64,000 nt of DNA, taken from contig JAHEDK010000006.1 of the NCBI GenBank assembly GCA_024641245.1, positions 1-64,000 of the forward strand, written 5' to 3'. Of this stretch, positions 34,261 through 43,289 are shown in pieces. The position numbers were made by a program, and so were the translations under genes. The stretch's first letter is position 1, and every line of letters starts with the position of its first letter. This stretch comes from Actinomycetes bacterium (GTDB lineage: Bacteria; Actinomycetota; Acidimicrobiia; Spongiisociales; JAHEDJ01). The notes beneath the pieces were generated by a model. The model worked only from the letters and a program-made list of their open reading frames with translations, had not been told where the DNA came from and ran no database searches.

Positions 34261-36641
34261 CAGGCTTCTCCTTCCCAAAGGGACAGCGCCACCTTCTCCG
34301 CGGTGACGGGCATTGACGTGATCCTTATACCCAGTGCATCTTCGACCGCGTTGGCGATCATCGGCGCAGCTGGAATCATGGTGTGTTCTCCGACGCCTCG
34401 CGCCCCGAACGGACCGTCCGGTTGGGGAACCTCGACGATGATCGCAACTATCTCTTCCGGGATGTCGAGCGACGTCGGGATCTTGTAGTCGGTGAAGGTC
34501 GGGTTCAGCAACCGGCCGTCTTCGCCCCAGCGCATGTCTTCATACAAAACGGTAGCGAGGCCCTGAACGAGACCGCCGACGATCTGACCGATGACGAGGT
34601 CGGGGTTGATCGCCTTGCCGGCGTCGACGGCGAGGGCCGTCTTTCGGATGTGCATCTTGCCGGTCTGGCGGTCGATCTCGAGCACTACCCCGGCGGCTCC
34701 GACGGTGTAGTGAACGTTCGGATGTCCACCCTGGCTGGTTTCCGGGTCGCTCCTGGCCGAGGTGAACTCTGGCATGAACATGCCTGAGCCGACGATCGGG
34801 CCGCCCCTGTAGGAACCGTCGTCGGTCTCGAGCCCGGCGATCACGAAGTCGCGCAGCGGCAACTCGAAGTCGGGATCGGTCGCACAATGCACGGCCTCAT
34901 TGCGGAGAAACAGTGAGTCCTCTTCGAAGCCGTGGACGCGGTGGACCACCTCGAAGATCTTCTCGCGCGCTTCGATGGCGGCGGCTTCGACTGCCTGCCC
35001 GCATCCCCACGTCACGTGGGAGGCAACCGTTTGCCATTCGTACGGGTTGCGGTCGGTGTCCGGCGTCTCGATCCTGATCTTCTCGGGAGGGACGGATAGC
35101 ACCTCTGCGACGATCTGTGCCATAACGGTGAGGTAGCCCTGTCCCAGTTCCATTCCGGACACGGTCACGTTGATGGAGCCGTCCTCGTTGAACTTCAGGA
35201 ACGATGACGAGGAGGCGTTCGGTGGCATGGCCGGCGCCTTCCACATCAGCGCGAAGCCCTTGCCGACGACCTTGTGGCGGTCGTCGGAGGTCTCCTTCGT
35301 TCCCCAATCGATCGCGGCGGCCACCTTGTCGATGCATTCGAGGAGGCCAGACGGATTCATCTTCTCGCCGTAGGCGAGGGTGTCTCCTTCGACGATGGCG
35401 TTCTTGCGCCGGAAGGCAACCGGGTCCATGCCGAGCCGGCGGGCTATGCGATCCATGTGCGATTCGAGACCGAAGTTGAACTCGGAATAGCCGAAGCCGC
35501 GGTACGGGCCGCCCGGCGGCAGGTTCGTGTAGACGCACAACGCATCGATCTTGATGTTCGGCACCCGGTAGGGTCCGCTCGCCGACAGCCCGGCGGCGTT
35601 GACGACGTTGGCACCGTATTCCACGTAGGCGCCGGCGTCCCAGTGCATCGTGTGTTCGACCGCCAGGATCGTGCCGTCGCTCTTCACACCGACCTTGATC
35701 CGGGCCTTGAGGCCCTGGCGCTGGTAGGTGTTGTAGAACTCTTGCTCACGGGAGAACCGCAGTTTGACGGGATGTCCCTGGACGGCCGTGGCCAGCGCGG
35801 CCCCCATGATCTCCATGGAGACTCCGGCCTTCCCGCCAAATCCACCACCGACGTACGGTGTGATGACCCTGATCTGCTGGTGGGTCAATCCGAGCGGGGC
35901 CAGCGCCTCGGCGATAACGTGCCGCTGCGTGTACGGCGATTGCGAAGCCGACCACATCGTTAGACGCCCGGCCCGGTCGTACAGCGAAACCACCACATGC
36001 GGTTCGATTGCGCAATGCGCGTAGCGGGGCACCTCGTAGGTGTCTTCGAGGACGAGGTCGGCCTCAGCGAAGCCCTCTTCGACGTCGCCTTTGCGCGTCT
36101 TCCGCCAGTGAGCAATGTTCGTGCCTTCGTGCGGGAAGAACCACGGAACATGCGGGTAGTCCGCCAGGTCGGGGTGGAGAAGTGGAGCGTCGTCGGTGGC
36201 GGCAAATACCGGATCGAAGACCGGCTTGAGCACCTCGTATTCGACCTCGACGAGTTTGGCTGCTCGTTTGGCGGCTCCCTCATCGCGGGCCACGACGGCC
36301 GCCACTTGTTCGCCCACGAAGCGGACCCGGTGTTGAGCGAAGACGTAGCGGTCCTTCATATAGAGGCCGAACCCGAACGGGAAGTCGGCGCCGGTGACGA
36401 CTTTCACGACACCGGGGACGGCTTCTGCCTTGGCGGTGTCGATCCGCTTGATGAGGGCGTGCGCATGAGGTGATTCCACGATTTCGGCGAATAACAGGTC
36501 GGGGCCGAAGTCGAAGTCGTCGACATATCGGGCGGCTCCACTCACCTTTTCGAGACCGTCGATGCGGGCAGGCGATTTACCGACGAAGGCGAGTTCCTCG
36601 GCGGCGGCATCGGTTTCGAACGGCCGGCGGGTGATCGTCAT
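34260..36641 (-). CDS. Molybdenum hydroxylase, molybdopterin-binding large subunit
   Basis: This is the catalytic subunit of a xanthine-dehydrogenase family enzyme, 793 residues from the ATG in an ATGA overlap with the [2Fe-2S] gene; the longer frame to 36812 is out-of-frame iron-sulfur gene sequence. Motifs include GGGFGGKAG in the first molybdopterin domain, GGPYRGFGYSEFNFGLE, the GMELGQGYLTVMAQIVAE segment and the active-site Glu loop GARGVGEHTM near the C-terminus. The CO-dehydrogenase-specific AYRCSFR loop is absent, so it is not a CODH. Such enzymes insert a water-derived hydroxyl into N-heterocycles or aldehydes. A pyrimidine is a reasonable candidate substrate given the barbiturase operon nearby. 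Confidence 0.94.
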   Translation of the reverse strand: MTITRRPFETDAAAEELAFVGKSPARIDGLEKVSGAARYVDDFDFGPDLLFAEIVESPHAHALIKRIDTAKAEAVPGVVKVVTGADFPFGFGLYMKDRYVFAQHRVRFVGEQVAAVVARDEGAAKRAAKLVEVEYEVLKPVFDPVFAATDDAPLLHPDLADYPHVPWFFPHEGTNIAHWRKTRKGDVEEGFAEADLVLEDTYEVPRYAHCAIEPHVVVSLYDRAGRLTMWSASQSPYTQRHVIAEALAPLGLTHQQIRVITPYVGGGFGGKAGVSMEIMGAALATAVQGHPVKLRFSREQEFYNTYQRQGLKARIKVGVKSDGTILAVEHTMHWDAGAYVEYGANVVNAAGLSASGPYRVPNIKIDALCVYTNLPPGGPYRGFGYSEFNFGLESHMDRIARRLGMDPVAFRRKNAIVEGDTLAYGEKMNPSGLLECIDKVAAAIDWGTKETSDDRHKVVGKGFALMWKAPAMPPNASSSSFLKFNEDGSINVTVSGMELGQGYLTVMAQIVAEVLSVPPEKIRIETPDTDRNPYEWQTVASHVTWGCGQAVEAAAIEAREKIFEVVHRVHGFEEDSLFLRNEAVHCATDPDFELPLRDFVIAGLETDDGSYRGGPIVGSGMFMPEFTSARSDPETSQGGHPNVHYTVGAAGVVLEIDRQTGKMHIRKTALAVDAGKAINPDLVIGQIVGGLVQGLATVLYEDMRWGEDGRLLNPTFTDYKIPTSLDIPEEIVAIIVEVPQPDGPFGARGVGEHTMIPAAPMIANAVEDALGIRITSMPVTAEKVALSLWEGEA

Positions 36642-37108
36642 GATCGGGCCTCCTCGGCGGCAGCCAGCACGGCGTCGATGATCGGCTCGTACCCGGTGCA
36701 CCTGCACAGGTTGCCCGCCAGCGCATGCTGGACGTCGTGGCGTGACGGATTCGGGTTGTCGCGCAGGAGTTCGTGTGCGCCGAGCACGATGCCGGGTGCA
36801 CAGAATCCGCACTGGAATGAGTTGTGGCTGATGAATAGATCCTGCAGGTTGCTCAGGACACCGTTCTCGGGGATGCCCTCGACTGTGATGATCTCGTGGC
36901 CATCGGCCTCAACGGCGAGCATGAGGCAGGACCGGATGCTGCGGCCGTCGAACAGAACGGTGCAAGTTCCGCAGTCTCCTCGCTCACAACCGATCTTGGC
37001 GCCTTTGGCGCCGACCCTGGTGCGGATTACGTCGAGCAGAACGTCGTTTGGTTCGACGTCCAGCGGCCACGTTTCACCGTTGACGGTCATCGTGATGGGT
37101 AGCTTCAT
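36638..37108 (-). CDS. Molybdenum hydroxylase, [2Fe-2S] small subunit
   Basis: This 156-residue protein has a plant-type ferredoxin cluster, CERGDCGTCTVLFDG with a fourth Cys in SCLMLA, and the second helical [2Fe-2S] site, CGFCAPG ... CRCTGY. The length and architecture match XdhC/CoxS/NdhS-type subunits. It transfers electrons from the molybdenum centre to FAD. The genes are ordered FAD, Fe-S, Mo as in cox-type operons. It lies 9 bp downstream of the FAD gene and overlaps the large subunit. Confidence 0.96.
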   Translation of the reverse strand: MKLPITMTVNGETWPLDVEPNDVLLDVIRTRVGAKGAKIGCERGDCGTCTVLFDGRSIRSCLMLAVEADGHEIITVEGIPENGVLSNLQDLFISHNSFQCGFCAPGIVLGAHELLRDNPNPSRHDVQHALAGNLCRCTGYEPIIDAVLAAAEEARS

Positions 37109-37117
37109 GTCATCCCC

Positions 37118-38008
37118 TCAGATCAGCCGGGTTCCGTAGGCGGGACCGGTTCCGTCGCGCCTGGCGATGGCTGCGGGGAGACCTCGCTCCAGCATCACCT
37201 CACAGATGCGAGCCCGGTATTCCTTGGTGGCCCGCATGTCGGTGATAGGGGAGATGGCGCCGGCCACCAGACCGACCGCTTCCGCGATCAGCCCATCGGT
37301 CAGGTCTTTCCCTTTGAGGGCCTCTTCGATGGCGTGGGCGCGGGCCGGGATGGGCCCGACCGCTCCGAACGCCACCCGGAAGTCGTTGTCTCCAGTCACC
37401 AGGACGGTGATGCCGGCCTGTGATAGATCCTCGCCCTGATACCGCTGCAGTTTGAGGTAGATCGCACCGTGCGGAGGCGTGGGAATCGGGATGGATAGGC
37501 CTGTGACGATCTCTCCGCTGGAGAGCGCCGTCTTGCGCGGACCAAGAAACCACTCCTCGATGGGGACGGTCCTGGCACCGGCCGGACCCAGCACCGCGAT
37601 GGAGGCGTTCAGCACTAGAAGCGTGGGACCGGCGTCGCAGGACGGGACGGCAGAACAGATATTGCCGATGACCGTGGCCCGGTTGCGAATGCCGGGAGAG
37701 GCGACGGTGTCTGCCATCTCGAAGAGGATGGGGAGGTGGTCGCGTACGAGATCGGAGGTGAGGAGATCTGAGAACGTGACGAGGGGGCCGAGAAAGAGGT
37801 GGTCACCTTCCCGCGTGAGTGTGTCGAGTCCGTCGATGGCCTTGATGTCAACGACGAGATCCGGATGGATGGCGTCGTCACGCAGCCACGGAACGAGATC
37901 GGTGCCGCCGGCGAGTATTCGGACATCGGGTCCGGCGCGAGCGATGGCCTCGACCGCCTCGTCGAGCGTCGCGACCTTCTGGTAGGCGAACTGGTGGGCG
38001 ATCGCCAT
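37118..38008 (-). CDS. Molybdenum hydroxylase, FAD-binding medium subunit
   Basis: The protein has 296 residues from the ATG preceded by GGAGGGG; an in-frame ATG 12 codons upstream lacks this. The N-terminal domain is of VAO type with RILAGGTDLVPWLRD. The second FAD signature is VIGNICSAVPSCDAGPTLL (consensus T-I-G-G-N with A-x-x-x-D). A CoxM C-terminal domain follows. It passes electrons to NAD+ or another acceptor. It is the first gene of the operon, and its upstream region (38009-38700) holds a long inverted repeat. Confidence 0.95.
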   Translation of the reverse strand: MAIAHQFAYQKVATLDEAVEAIARAGPDVRILAGGTDLVPWLRDDAIHPDLVVDIKAIDGLDTLTREGDHLFLGPLVTFSDLLTSDLVRDHLPILFEMADTVASPGIRNRATVIGNICSAVPSCDAGPTLLVLNASIAVLGPAGARTVPIEEWFLGPRKTALSSGEIVTGLSIPIPTPPHGAIYLKLQRYQGEDLSQAGITVLVTGDNDFRVAFGAVGPIPARAHAIEEALKGKDLTDGLIAEAVGLVAGAISPITDMRATKEYRARICEVMLERGLPAAIARRDGTGPAYGTRLI

Positions 38009-38156
38009 CGCTGCCCCTCCTTGCCTTGTTGTTGCAGAACTCAACCTACCCGGCAGCTACCGATTCCATCACGCTATGACCTGAGGGATATCGGTCAACA
38101 GGGCCGAACGGCTGGATTTGCAGGCTCGTCGGTCACCGACTGGAGGGGTCTCCATT

Positions 38157-38204
38157 TTCTCCGCAATGCTGTGTATCGAAAACCGACCATTGCATTGCGG
38201 AGAA
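38157..38204. promoter_or_regulatory. Perfect 13-bp inverted repeat in hydroxylase operon promoter region
   Basis: TTCTCCGCAATGC (38157-38169) and GCATTGCGGAGAA (38192-38204) are separated by 22 bp. It lies 150-196 bp upstream of the FAD-subunit start. It could be a pair of operator half-sites or a stem-loop; there is no T-tract, so termination is unlikely. Confidence 0.4.
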
Positions 38205-38216
38205 TCTGGGTTGTGG

Positions 38217-38429
38217 TCAATGCGCGAGCGGGTGCGGCCAATGCCAGGGGTGTTGCTCCCGGCTGCGGCGCCGATCGACGAGATCGTGCAACTTCGCTTC
38301 GACGCGGAGATTCAGTCGCTCGATCAGTGAGTGGGTGCCAGGCTTGGCAGGCCCGTTGGTATTGACTTGCGCCGTCAGCGCGAGTCGTTCGTTCTGGATC
38401 GCTCGAGCCCCTGTGAGGTCGGGCAACAT
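38217..38429 (-). CDS. Possible small protein, 70 codons
   Basis: This frame begins MLPDLTGARAIQNERLALTA behind an AAGGGGG ribosome-like site and has a plausible amphipathic middle (SLIERLNLRVEAKLHDLVD). It contains no recognised domain. The last residues are His/Trp/Pro-rich, which is typical of non-coding sequence. It could be a small regulator or chance. Confidence 0.25.
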   Translation of the reverse strand: MLPDLTGARAIQNERLALTAQVNTNGPAKPGTHSLIERLNLRVEAKLHDLVDRRRSREQHPWHWPHPLAH

Positions 38430-38700
38430 GGCAGTCCCCCTTCGAAAGTCCTTTCCCCGGAGCGAGTACGCCCCTGAGCGGGCTCCCTTACCGTCGCACA
38501 TGCACCTTGAAGAGCGCTTGGTAGTCGTTTGGTGATCGCTTGGAGAATTATCGCCCCAAGGGCCGAAAGGCCCTGTCCGGCTCCGAGTGGATCTGACAGA
38601 TTGTCGGTAAGGAGGCGCGAGGGGGAACCATGAGGCTTGCGCCGAAGTGCAGCCGACGGTTCAGCGTGCCGGCGGTCCGTTGCCACAGAGTTGTGGTCGC

Positions 38701-39516
38701 ATGAACGGCCCCGGGACGGATGCCGGTCAGTTTGTCCGGGACGGTTGGTCACCGGATCACCCGGCTGTGCTGGCGCTCGGCCCTCTGGCAATCACTTTCC
38801 ATGGCATGACGAGCCGCGTCGGCGGCCCCCAGCAGCAACTGGTGCTGGCGTTCCTCCTGCAGGCGTCTGGAATCAGCGTTCCAATCGAGCGGATCATCGA
38901 CGGTCTCTGGGGGATCGATCCTCCGACTTCTGCGCGCGGGACGGTTCATGCGTACGTCTCGAATATCCGCCGCGCCCTCGGCGATGTCATTCAATGGGAC
39001 GGGAACGGCTACACGCTGCAAGTCACCCCGGACAACTTCGACGTCCTTCGGTTTGAAGCCCTGGTGAGTTCCGCCCGTGTCCTTGTTGAGGGCGATCCGG
39101 CGCGGGCGGTCGGCATGATCCGATCGGCCCTGGCACTCTGGCGTGGAGATCCATACGCAGGTCTTCTCGACTGCCCGACCCTCCACGGCGAGGCGGTTCG
39201 ACTCGAAGAACTGAGGCTCTGCGCCCTCGGAGACTGCATAGATGCCGAGCTTCGATTGGGAAAACACAGAATCCTCGTGGCGGAGCTAGAACCCCTCGCC
39301 GCCGACCACGGGTTGCGGGAACGATTCGTGGCGCAGTTGATGGTTGCGCTGTATCGATGTGGGCGCCAAGCCGACGCATTGGACGTATACCGGCGGGCGT
39401 CAGAGCTATTGGAGAACGAACTCGGGTTGGGTCCCTCGCAATCGCTCCGACGATTGCGAGAGCAGATCCTGGCACAGAGCCTCGCGCTCACCGATCCGGG
39501 CTACCCCCCGATCTGA
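38701..39516 (+). CDS. SARP/AfsR-type transcriptional regulator (DNA-binding + BTAD only)
   Basis: The protein has 271 residues from ATG 38701. The OmpR-like winged helix spans about residues 20-115 (QQQLVLAFLLQASGISVPIERIIDGLWG ... TVHAYVSNIRRALG). The bacterial transcriptional activation domain follows (FDVLRFEALVSSARVL ... LRERFVAQLMVALYRCGRQADALDVYRRASELLENELGLGPSQSLRRL). There is no NB-ARC or TPR extension, so it is the short SARP type. These proteins usually activate adjacent clusters, in Streptomyces for secondary metabolites. Here it lies between two catabolic operons transcribed the other way. No strong ribosome site is visible. Confidence 0.9.
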   Translation: MNGPGTDAGQFVRDGWSPDHPAVLALGPLAITFHGMTSRVGGPQQQLVLAFLLQASGISVPIERIIDGLWGIDPPTSARGTVHAYVSNIRRALGDVIQWDGNGYTLQVTPDNFDVLRFEALVSSARVLVEGDPARAVGMIRSALALWRGDPYAGLLDCPTLHGEAVRLEELRLCALGDCIDAELRLGKHRILVAELEPLAADHGLRERFVAQLMVALYRCGRQADALDVYRRASELLENELGLGPSQSLRRLREQILAQSLALTDPGYPPI

Positions 39517-39640
39517 TCTCTGGCCTTGCGCTTGACTCTCGGAGCGCTCGCTGTTGGCGCATCGAGGCGAACCACACGGATGGAGCAAACGGGTCCGTGA
39601 CGTATCAGCAGGACCCGGTGCTCCACAGCCTTGCTCCTGA

Positions 39641-41044
39641 TCACTGCATCGTGTCCGCCAGCGCAACCACGGCTTCAGCGAAGCACTGCATCGGAGCCTT
39701 CACGAGACCGGCGCCGACCATGCCGATGCCCGGATCCTTGTGGGCAATGCCCGTGTTGATCTGCGGTTGCACGCCGGTTCGTACCACCAGGGTGGCGTCG
39801 ATCCCGACCGGGGTTCCCCGGAACTCGAGTTGGGGGATCTGGTAGGCGGAGTGCTCGGCCAGGGTGATCTCGTACATTTCCTGCGTTCGGCGCACCGCGC
39901 CGGAGGCCGTTCCACCGACGAACCCCACGATGGCCGGCGAGGCCGCCATGGCGAATCCACCCAGGCCGACCGTCTCGGTGATTGCCGAGTCACCGATGTC
40001 CGGATTGGCGTCCGCCTTCGTGAAGGCGCCCAGGAATAGGCCGTCCACGATCGGCGCGGGAGCTGTGAACCATCTATCTCCGGTGCCCGACAGGCGAATA
40101 CCGAAGTCGGTGCCGTTGCGGGCCATCGTGGTCACCAGGCTCGAACCCTCGACGCCCGCTGCCGCATCCACCGCCAGTTTTCCGGCCGCCATCACCAGAT
40201 TGAGCATGAAGTGGTCGTTGCTCTCGATGAATCGGAACACAGTGCCGCGATCGGCGAGCGGCACCGACTCGTTCTCGACGAGTCCGGGCCCGAGCGACCG
40301 CAATAGCAGCGACGTGGCAGCCCGGTTGCGATTGTGGCCGTCGTCACCCATTTGCAGTGCCTGGGCGATGAGCGACTGGAGGTCGATTGGACCGACGTAC
40401 TCCAGCGTGGCCGCCACGACCGGGCCCAGGATGTTTCCCATCCAGTGAAGCCGTTCGATGACCTCAGGTCCATACGCTCCATATCGGAGCACTTTGCCGA
40501 GCCCTTCGTTGAGCGTTGAGTAGGCAACGCCGTCTCCACCGGCGTCGCGCACGACTGCGACCGGCATCGAAGGCGACACGATTCCCGCCATCGGCCCGAC
40601 CGTCTGATGGTGGTGACACGGTGACATTGTGATTCCACCCCCGGCGGAGATCTCCTCGGCTTCTTCGGCGGTGGCGGCCATCCCTTCGTACAACAGTGCC
40701 CCGATGATTGCGCCCTTGATGGGCCCGCTGCTGCGGTCCCAGGTCAACGGGGGTCCTGCGTGGAGGAACATCGTGTCGGTCATCCCGGGGATGATGTCGC
40801 GAGCGACGCCCACATCGACGAACTGCGGACGCACCGCCAGCATCCGCTCGATGGCTGTTGCGTTGGCCGCTTCGGTGCGGCCGGCCGCCGCCAGGGTGGC
40901 GAGCGCACCCTCGGTTCCCGCCGCCGGTGGACTCCAATCCGCAGCTGCGATCGTCGTGGCCTGGTCGATGAGCGCTTGCTCGAGGATCTCAACCCCGGCG
41001 GTGGCAACGATCAGTTCGTCCTGAAGCAGGCGTTCGAGACTCAT
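39641..41044 (-). CDS. DUF1116 protein, AllG/YlbE-like subunit of an oxamate-type carbamoyltransferase
   Basis: This 467-residue protein matches the DUF1116 family (YlbE, now AllG). Landmarks are PQFVDVGVARDIIPGM, LHAGPPLTWDRSSGPIKGAIIGALLYEG, the His-rich GITMSPCHHHQTVGPMAG, and NRAATSLLLRSLGPGL. In E. coli the AllF-AllG-AllH proteins together form oxamate carbamoyltransferase, which phosphorolyses oxalurate to oxamate and carbamoyl phosphate. It is the last gene of the barbiturase operon and overlaps the AllF-like gene by 4 bp. About 45 residues longer than E. coli AllG by my recollection. Confidence 0.9.
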   Translation of the reverse strand: MSLERLLQDELIVATAGVEILEQALIDQATTIAAADWSPPAAGTEGALATLAAAGRTEAANATAIERMLAVRPQFVDVGVARDIIPGMTDTMFLHAGPPLTWDRSSGPIKGAIIGALLYEGMAATAEEAEEISAGGGITMSPCHHHQTVGPMAGIVSPSMPVAVVRDAGGDGVAYSTLNEGLGKVLRYGAYGPEVIERLHWMGNILGPVVAATLEYVGPIDLQSLIAQALQMGDDGHNRNRAATSLLLRSLGPGLVENESVPLADRGTVFRFIESNDHFMLNLVMAAGKLAVDAAAGVEGSSLVTTMARNGTDFGIRLSGTGDRWFTAPAPIVDGLFLGAFTKADANPDIGDSAITETVGLGGFAMAASPAIVGFVGGTASGAVRRTQEMYEITLAEHSAYQIPQLEFRGTPVGIDATLVVRTGVQPQINTGIAHKDPGIGMVGAGLVKAPMQCFAEAVVALADTMQ

Positions 41045-42468
41045 GCTTCACCTCCCACCAGTTCAGCGGCCCGGGTTGCCGCGGCCGCGTTCGAAAGGAA
41101 CACCGCCGCCCCGGCCTTCTGAAGTAGACCGGCTTGATAGTCGAGGCCTTGCGGGTCGCCTTTCGACCCGCACAGGGTTGCCACCACGGCAATGCCTGCC
41201 CCGCTGAGTATCCGAATGATCGGCGCCAGTTCCACAGCCGGATCGGGATTCGCTCCGTAGCCGAGTACTACGTCGAGCAGAACCACACCGATCGAGGTGT
41301 TGGTCACGGTTGATTCGAGGCGCTCGAGTCGCACGGTCTGGTCGATCATCGGGTGGGCCCGCCCTTCCGTGTACACATCATCTCCGTAGTCGACCAAGGA
41401 CGAACCCTCAGTCGTCTCGGTGAGGGACAGGGGTCCGATGACCGGCTCGATGATGAACCGGGCCTCATCGCGCAGGGTTCCGCCGGAGAAAAGACCGCGG
41501 AGGACTCCCGGCCTGTGATCGCCACTCCCCGCCGGCCAGATCGTGAACGCGGCGGGTTCCCTACCCAGGAGTGAGAGGACCGCCCCGGCGGCCCCTTCGA
41601 GCGTCGACCCCGGCTCCATGAAGGCGATGACGACCGGTGTGGAGCAACGGGAGGCGGCGGTGCGTACGGCGGTGGCCACTGCCGTGGCCGGCGGCTTCGA
41701 GACGACCACGATCACGTCGGTCGCCGGATCGGCGTCGAGGGCTGCCAGTCCGCGCAGTGTCGACGACCCTCCCACCGCCTCGGACAGGTCCCGGCTCCCG
41801 GTGCCCCAGGCGTGGCGGATTCCCACTCCGGCGTCGTCGAGGAGGCACGTGAGCTGCTGAATGCCGGTCCCGGAAGCTCCGACCAGGCTCACCGACCCCG
41901 GCCGTACGGCGTTGGCAAACCCCAGGCCGACGCCGCCCACGATCGATGTGCCGCAATCGGGACCCATGATGAGGAGATCCCGCCTCGCCGCTTCCTCCTT
42001 GAGGAGGATCTCGTGCTCGATTGACACGTTGTCGCTGAATACCATCACATGTAGGCCGGCCCGCAGAGCTGCCATCGCTTCGACAAAGGCATAACGGCCG
42101 GGAATCGAGATCAGGGCCAGATTGGCGTCGATGGTCGCAGCCGCCGTTTCGACGAGATGCGCCGGCGGCGAGTCGGTGGGTTCGGAAGATCCCCGCTTGG
42201 CGGCGAGTGCCTCCTCGAGAATGTGATCAGTGGTGGCGAGCGCCGCTTCGTCCACCGCTCGCACCGCCACGATGAGATCGTTCGGTCCCACTCCGACCAA
42301 CTGCTCAGGGTCGAAATGCAGATCTTCGAGGAGGGTCAGGTTGAGCTCGGTTCCCATCGCCACCAGGGCCTCCTCGACACCGGCCGCCGTGCGCAGGACC
42401 TGACTGGCCTGCATGAGCCGAACGGAGTCGTGATAGCGGCCCGGGTGAACGGTGATACGGTCGATCAT
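41041..42468 (-). CDS. FdrA/AllF-like protein (acyl-CoA synthetase-like fold)
   Basis: This 475-residue FdrA-family protein has a succinyl-CoA-synthetase-like architecture. It opens with the FdrA motif HPGRYHDSVRLMQASQVL. The CoA-binding-like Rossmann region contains the phosphate-loop motif MGPDCGTSIVGGVGLGFAN and the GASGTGIQQLTCLLDDAG signature. A ligase-CoA-like domain follows (VVLLDVVLGYGANPDP). It is expected to be the core of a carbamoyl transfer complex with the DUF1116 and DUF2877 proteins; a fatty-acid CoA ligase role is unlikely despite database names. ATGA overlaps on both sides indicate stoichiometric translation. Confidence 0.9.
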   Translation of the reverse strand: MIDRITVHPGRYHDSVRLMQASQVLRTAAGVEEALVAMGTELNLTLLEDLHFDPEQLVGVGPNDLIVAVRAVDEAALATTDHILEEALAAKRGSSEPTDSPPAHLVETAAATIDANLALISIPGRYAFVEAMAALRAGLHVMVFSDNVSIEHEILLKEEAARRDLLIMGPDCGTSIVGGVGLGFANAVRPGSVSLVGASGTGIQQLTCLLDDAGVGIRHAWGTGSRDLSEAVGGSSTLRGLAALDADPATDVIVVVSKPPATAVATAVRTAASRCSTPVVIAFMEPGSTLEGAAGAVLSLLGREPAAFTIWPAGSGDHRPGVLRGLFSGGTLRDEARFIIEPVIGPLSLTETTEGSSLVDYGDDVYTEGRAHPMIDQTVRLERLESTVTNTSIGVVLLDVVLGYGANPDPAVELAPIIRILSGAGIAVVATLCGSKGDPQGLDYQAGLLQKAGAAVFLSNAAAATRAAELVGGEA

Positions 42469-43286
42469 GAGTCATTCTCCAGGGTGAGTGCAGAGCCGCC
42501 GATCCAGAGGCCGGCCGCCAGGGCGGCGCCCGACGAGTGACCGACGGCTACCAGGCGGCCGGTGGCCGACGTGAGGTCACCGCGCCCCGTCAAGGCGGAC
42601 AGGACCTGTGCGAAGGGGAGGGCGACCCTGCCACGAAGAGCGTGGCGGATCAACGCGCCCGAGAAGCTGGTCGTGCGGGTTCTGGTCAGATCGTCGAGTG
42701 GACGGATGAGTAGCTCGAAGTAGGGCAGTCGGCGACCAAGTGCACCGCCGAGCAGAAGGTGCGAAGCGAGCGCCCCTGCTACAACGTCGTCGCCTTCTGG
42801 AGTCAAACCCTCTCCCTTGCCCAGCAGGATCAGAGAGCTGCTGAGCACTGCGTCTGTGTCCCCATCGGTGAGCGCCTTGAACAGGCCCGAACCGTCTACC
42901 GGGCCGATCATCTGGCGCAGCCTTTCCAGGTTCGTCCGAAGCTGTGACTTCTCACACCAACCGAGGGATGGTCGGGGATCGAACCAGCGACGAGCTTTGG
43001 CGGTGAGGCCCCCAAGGCGGATGATGCCGTCCCCCACGGAGACGTCGTCACTGTTGCTGATCCAGCGCCCGAGTTCTTCCACGGCCAGCTCGAGGGCGTT
43101 CGGCAGGCGGACGGCCGCCCGGTCGGACACAACGATCACCTCATCGCCGGTCCCGATCCAGGCAGCATGATCGGACACGCCCAGCAAGGTGGCCGACTGA
43201 ACGGGACCCGTCAGCAACGGTTGCAGCGCAACACTCGCCACCGCCGCCAGCTGAACGGTCGCCGCGGGAGCCGTCGACCCGTGCAC
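42465..43286 (-). CDS. DUF2877 protein, AllH/YlbF-like subunit
   Basis: The protein has 273 residues from a GTG 3 bp after the ring-opening hydrolase stop. The DUF2877 signature is GLTPEGDDVVAGALASHLLLG, followed by RTRTTSFSGALIRHALRG and a final GHSSGAALAAGLWIG. AllH is the third component of oxamate carbamoyltransferase and has a similar length (about 271 residues in E. coli). The gene order here, hydrolase-AllH-AllF-AllG, with all junctions at or below 4 bp, argues for a single functional module. Confidence 0.9.
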   Translation of the reverse strand: MHGSTAPAATVQLAAVASVALQPLLTGPVQSATLLGVSDHAAWIGTGDEVIVVSDRAAVRLPNALELAVEELGRWISNSDDVSVGDGIIRLGGLTAKARRWFDPRPSLGWCEKSQLRTNLERLRQMIGPVDGSGLFKALTDGDTDAVLSSSLILLGKGEGLTPEGDDVVAGALASHLLLGGALGRRLPYFELLIRPLDDLTRTRTTSFSGALIRHALRGRVALPFAQVLSALTGRGDLTSATGRLVAVGHSSGAALAAGLWIGGSALTLENDS

Positions 43287-43289
43287 CGA

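Larger units (their letters stand above)
38009..38700. other. Intergenic region, 692 bp, mostly non-coding
   Basis: It separates the hydroxylase operon (leftwards) from the SARP gene (rightwards). It contains a perfect 13-bp inverted repeat at 38157-38204 and one marginal 70-codon frame, both listed separately. The remainder shows nothing I can name. Confidence 0.55.
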
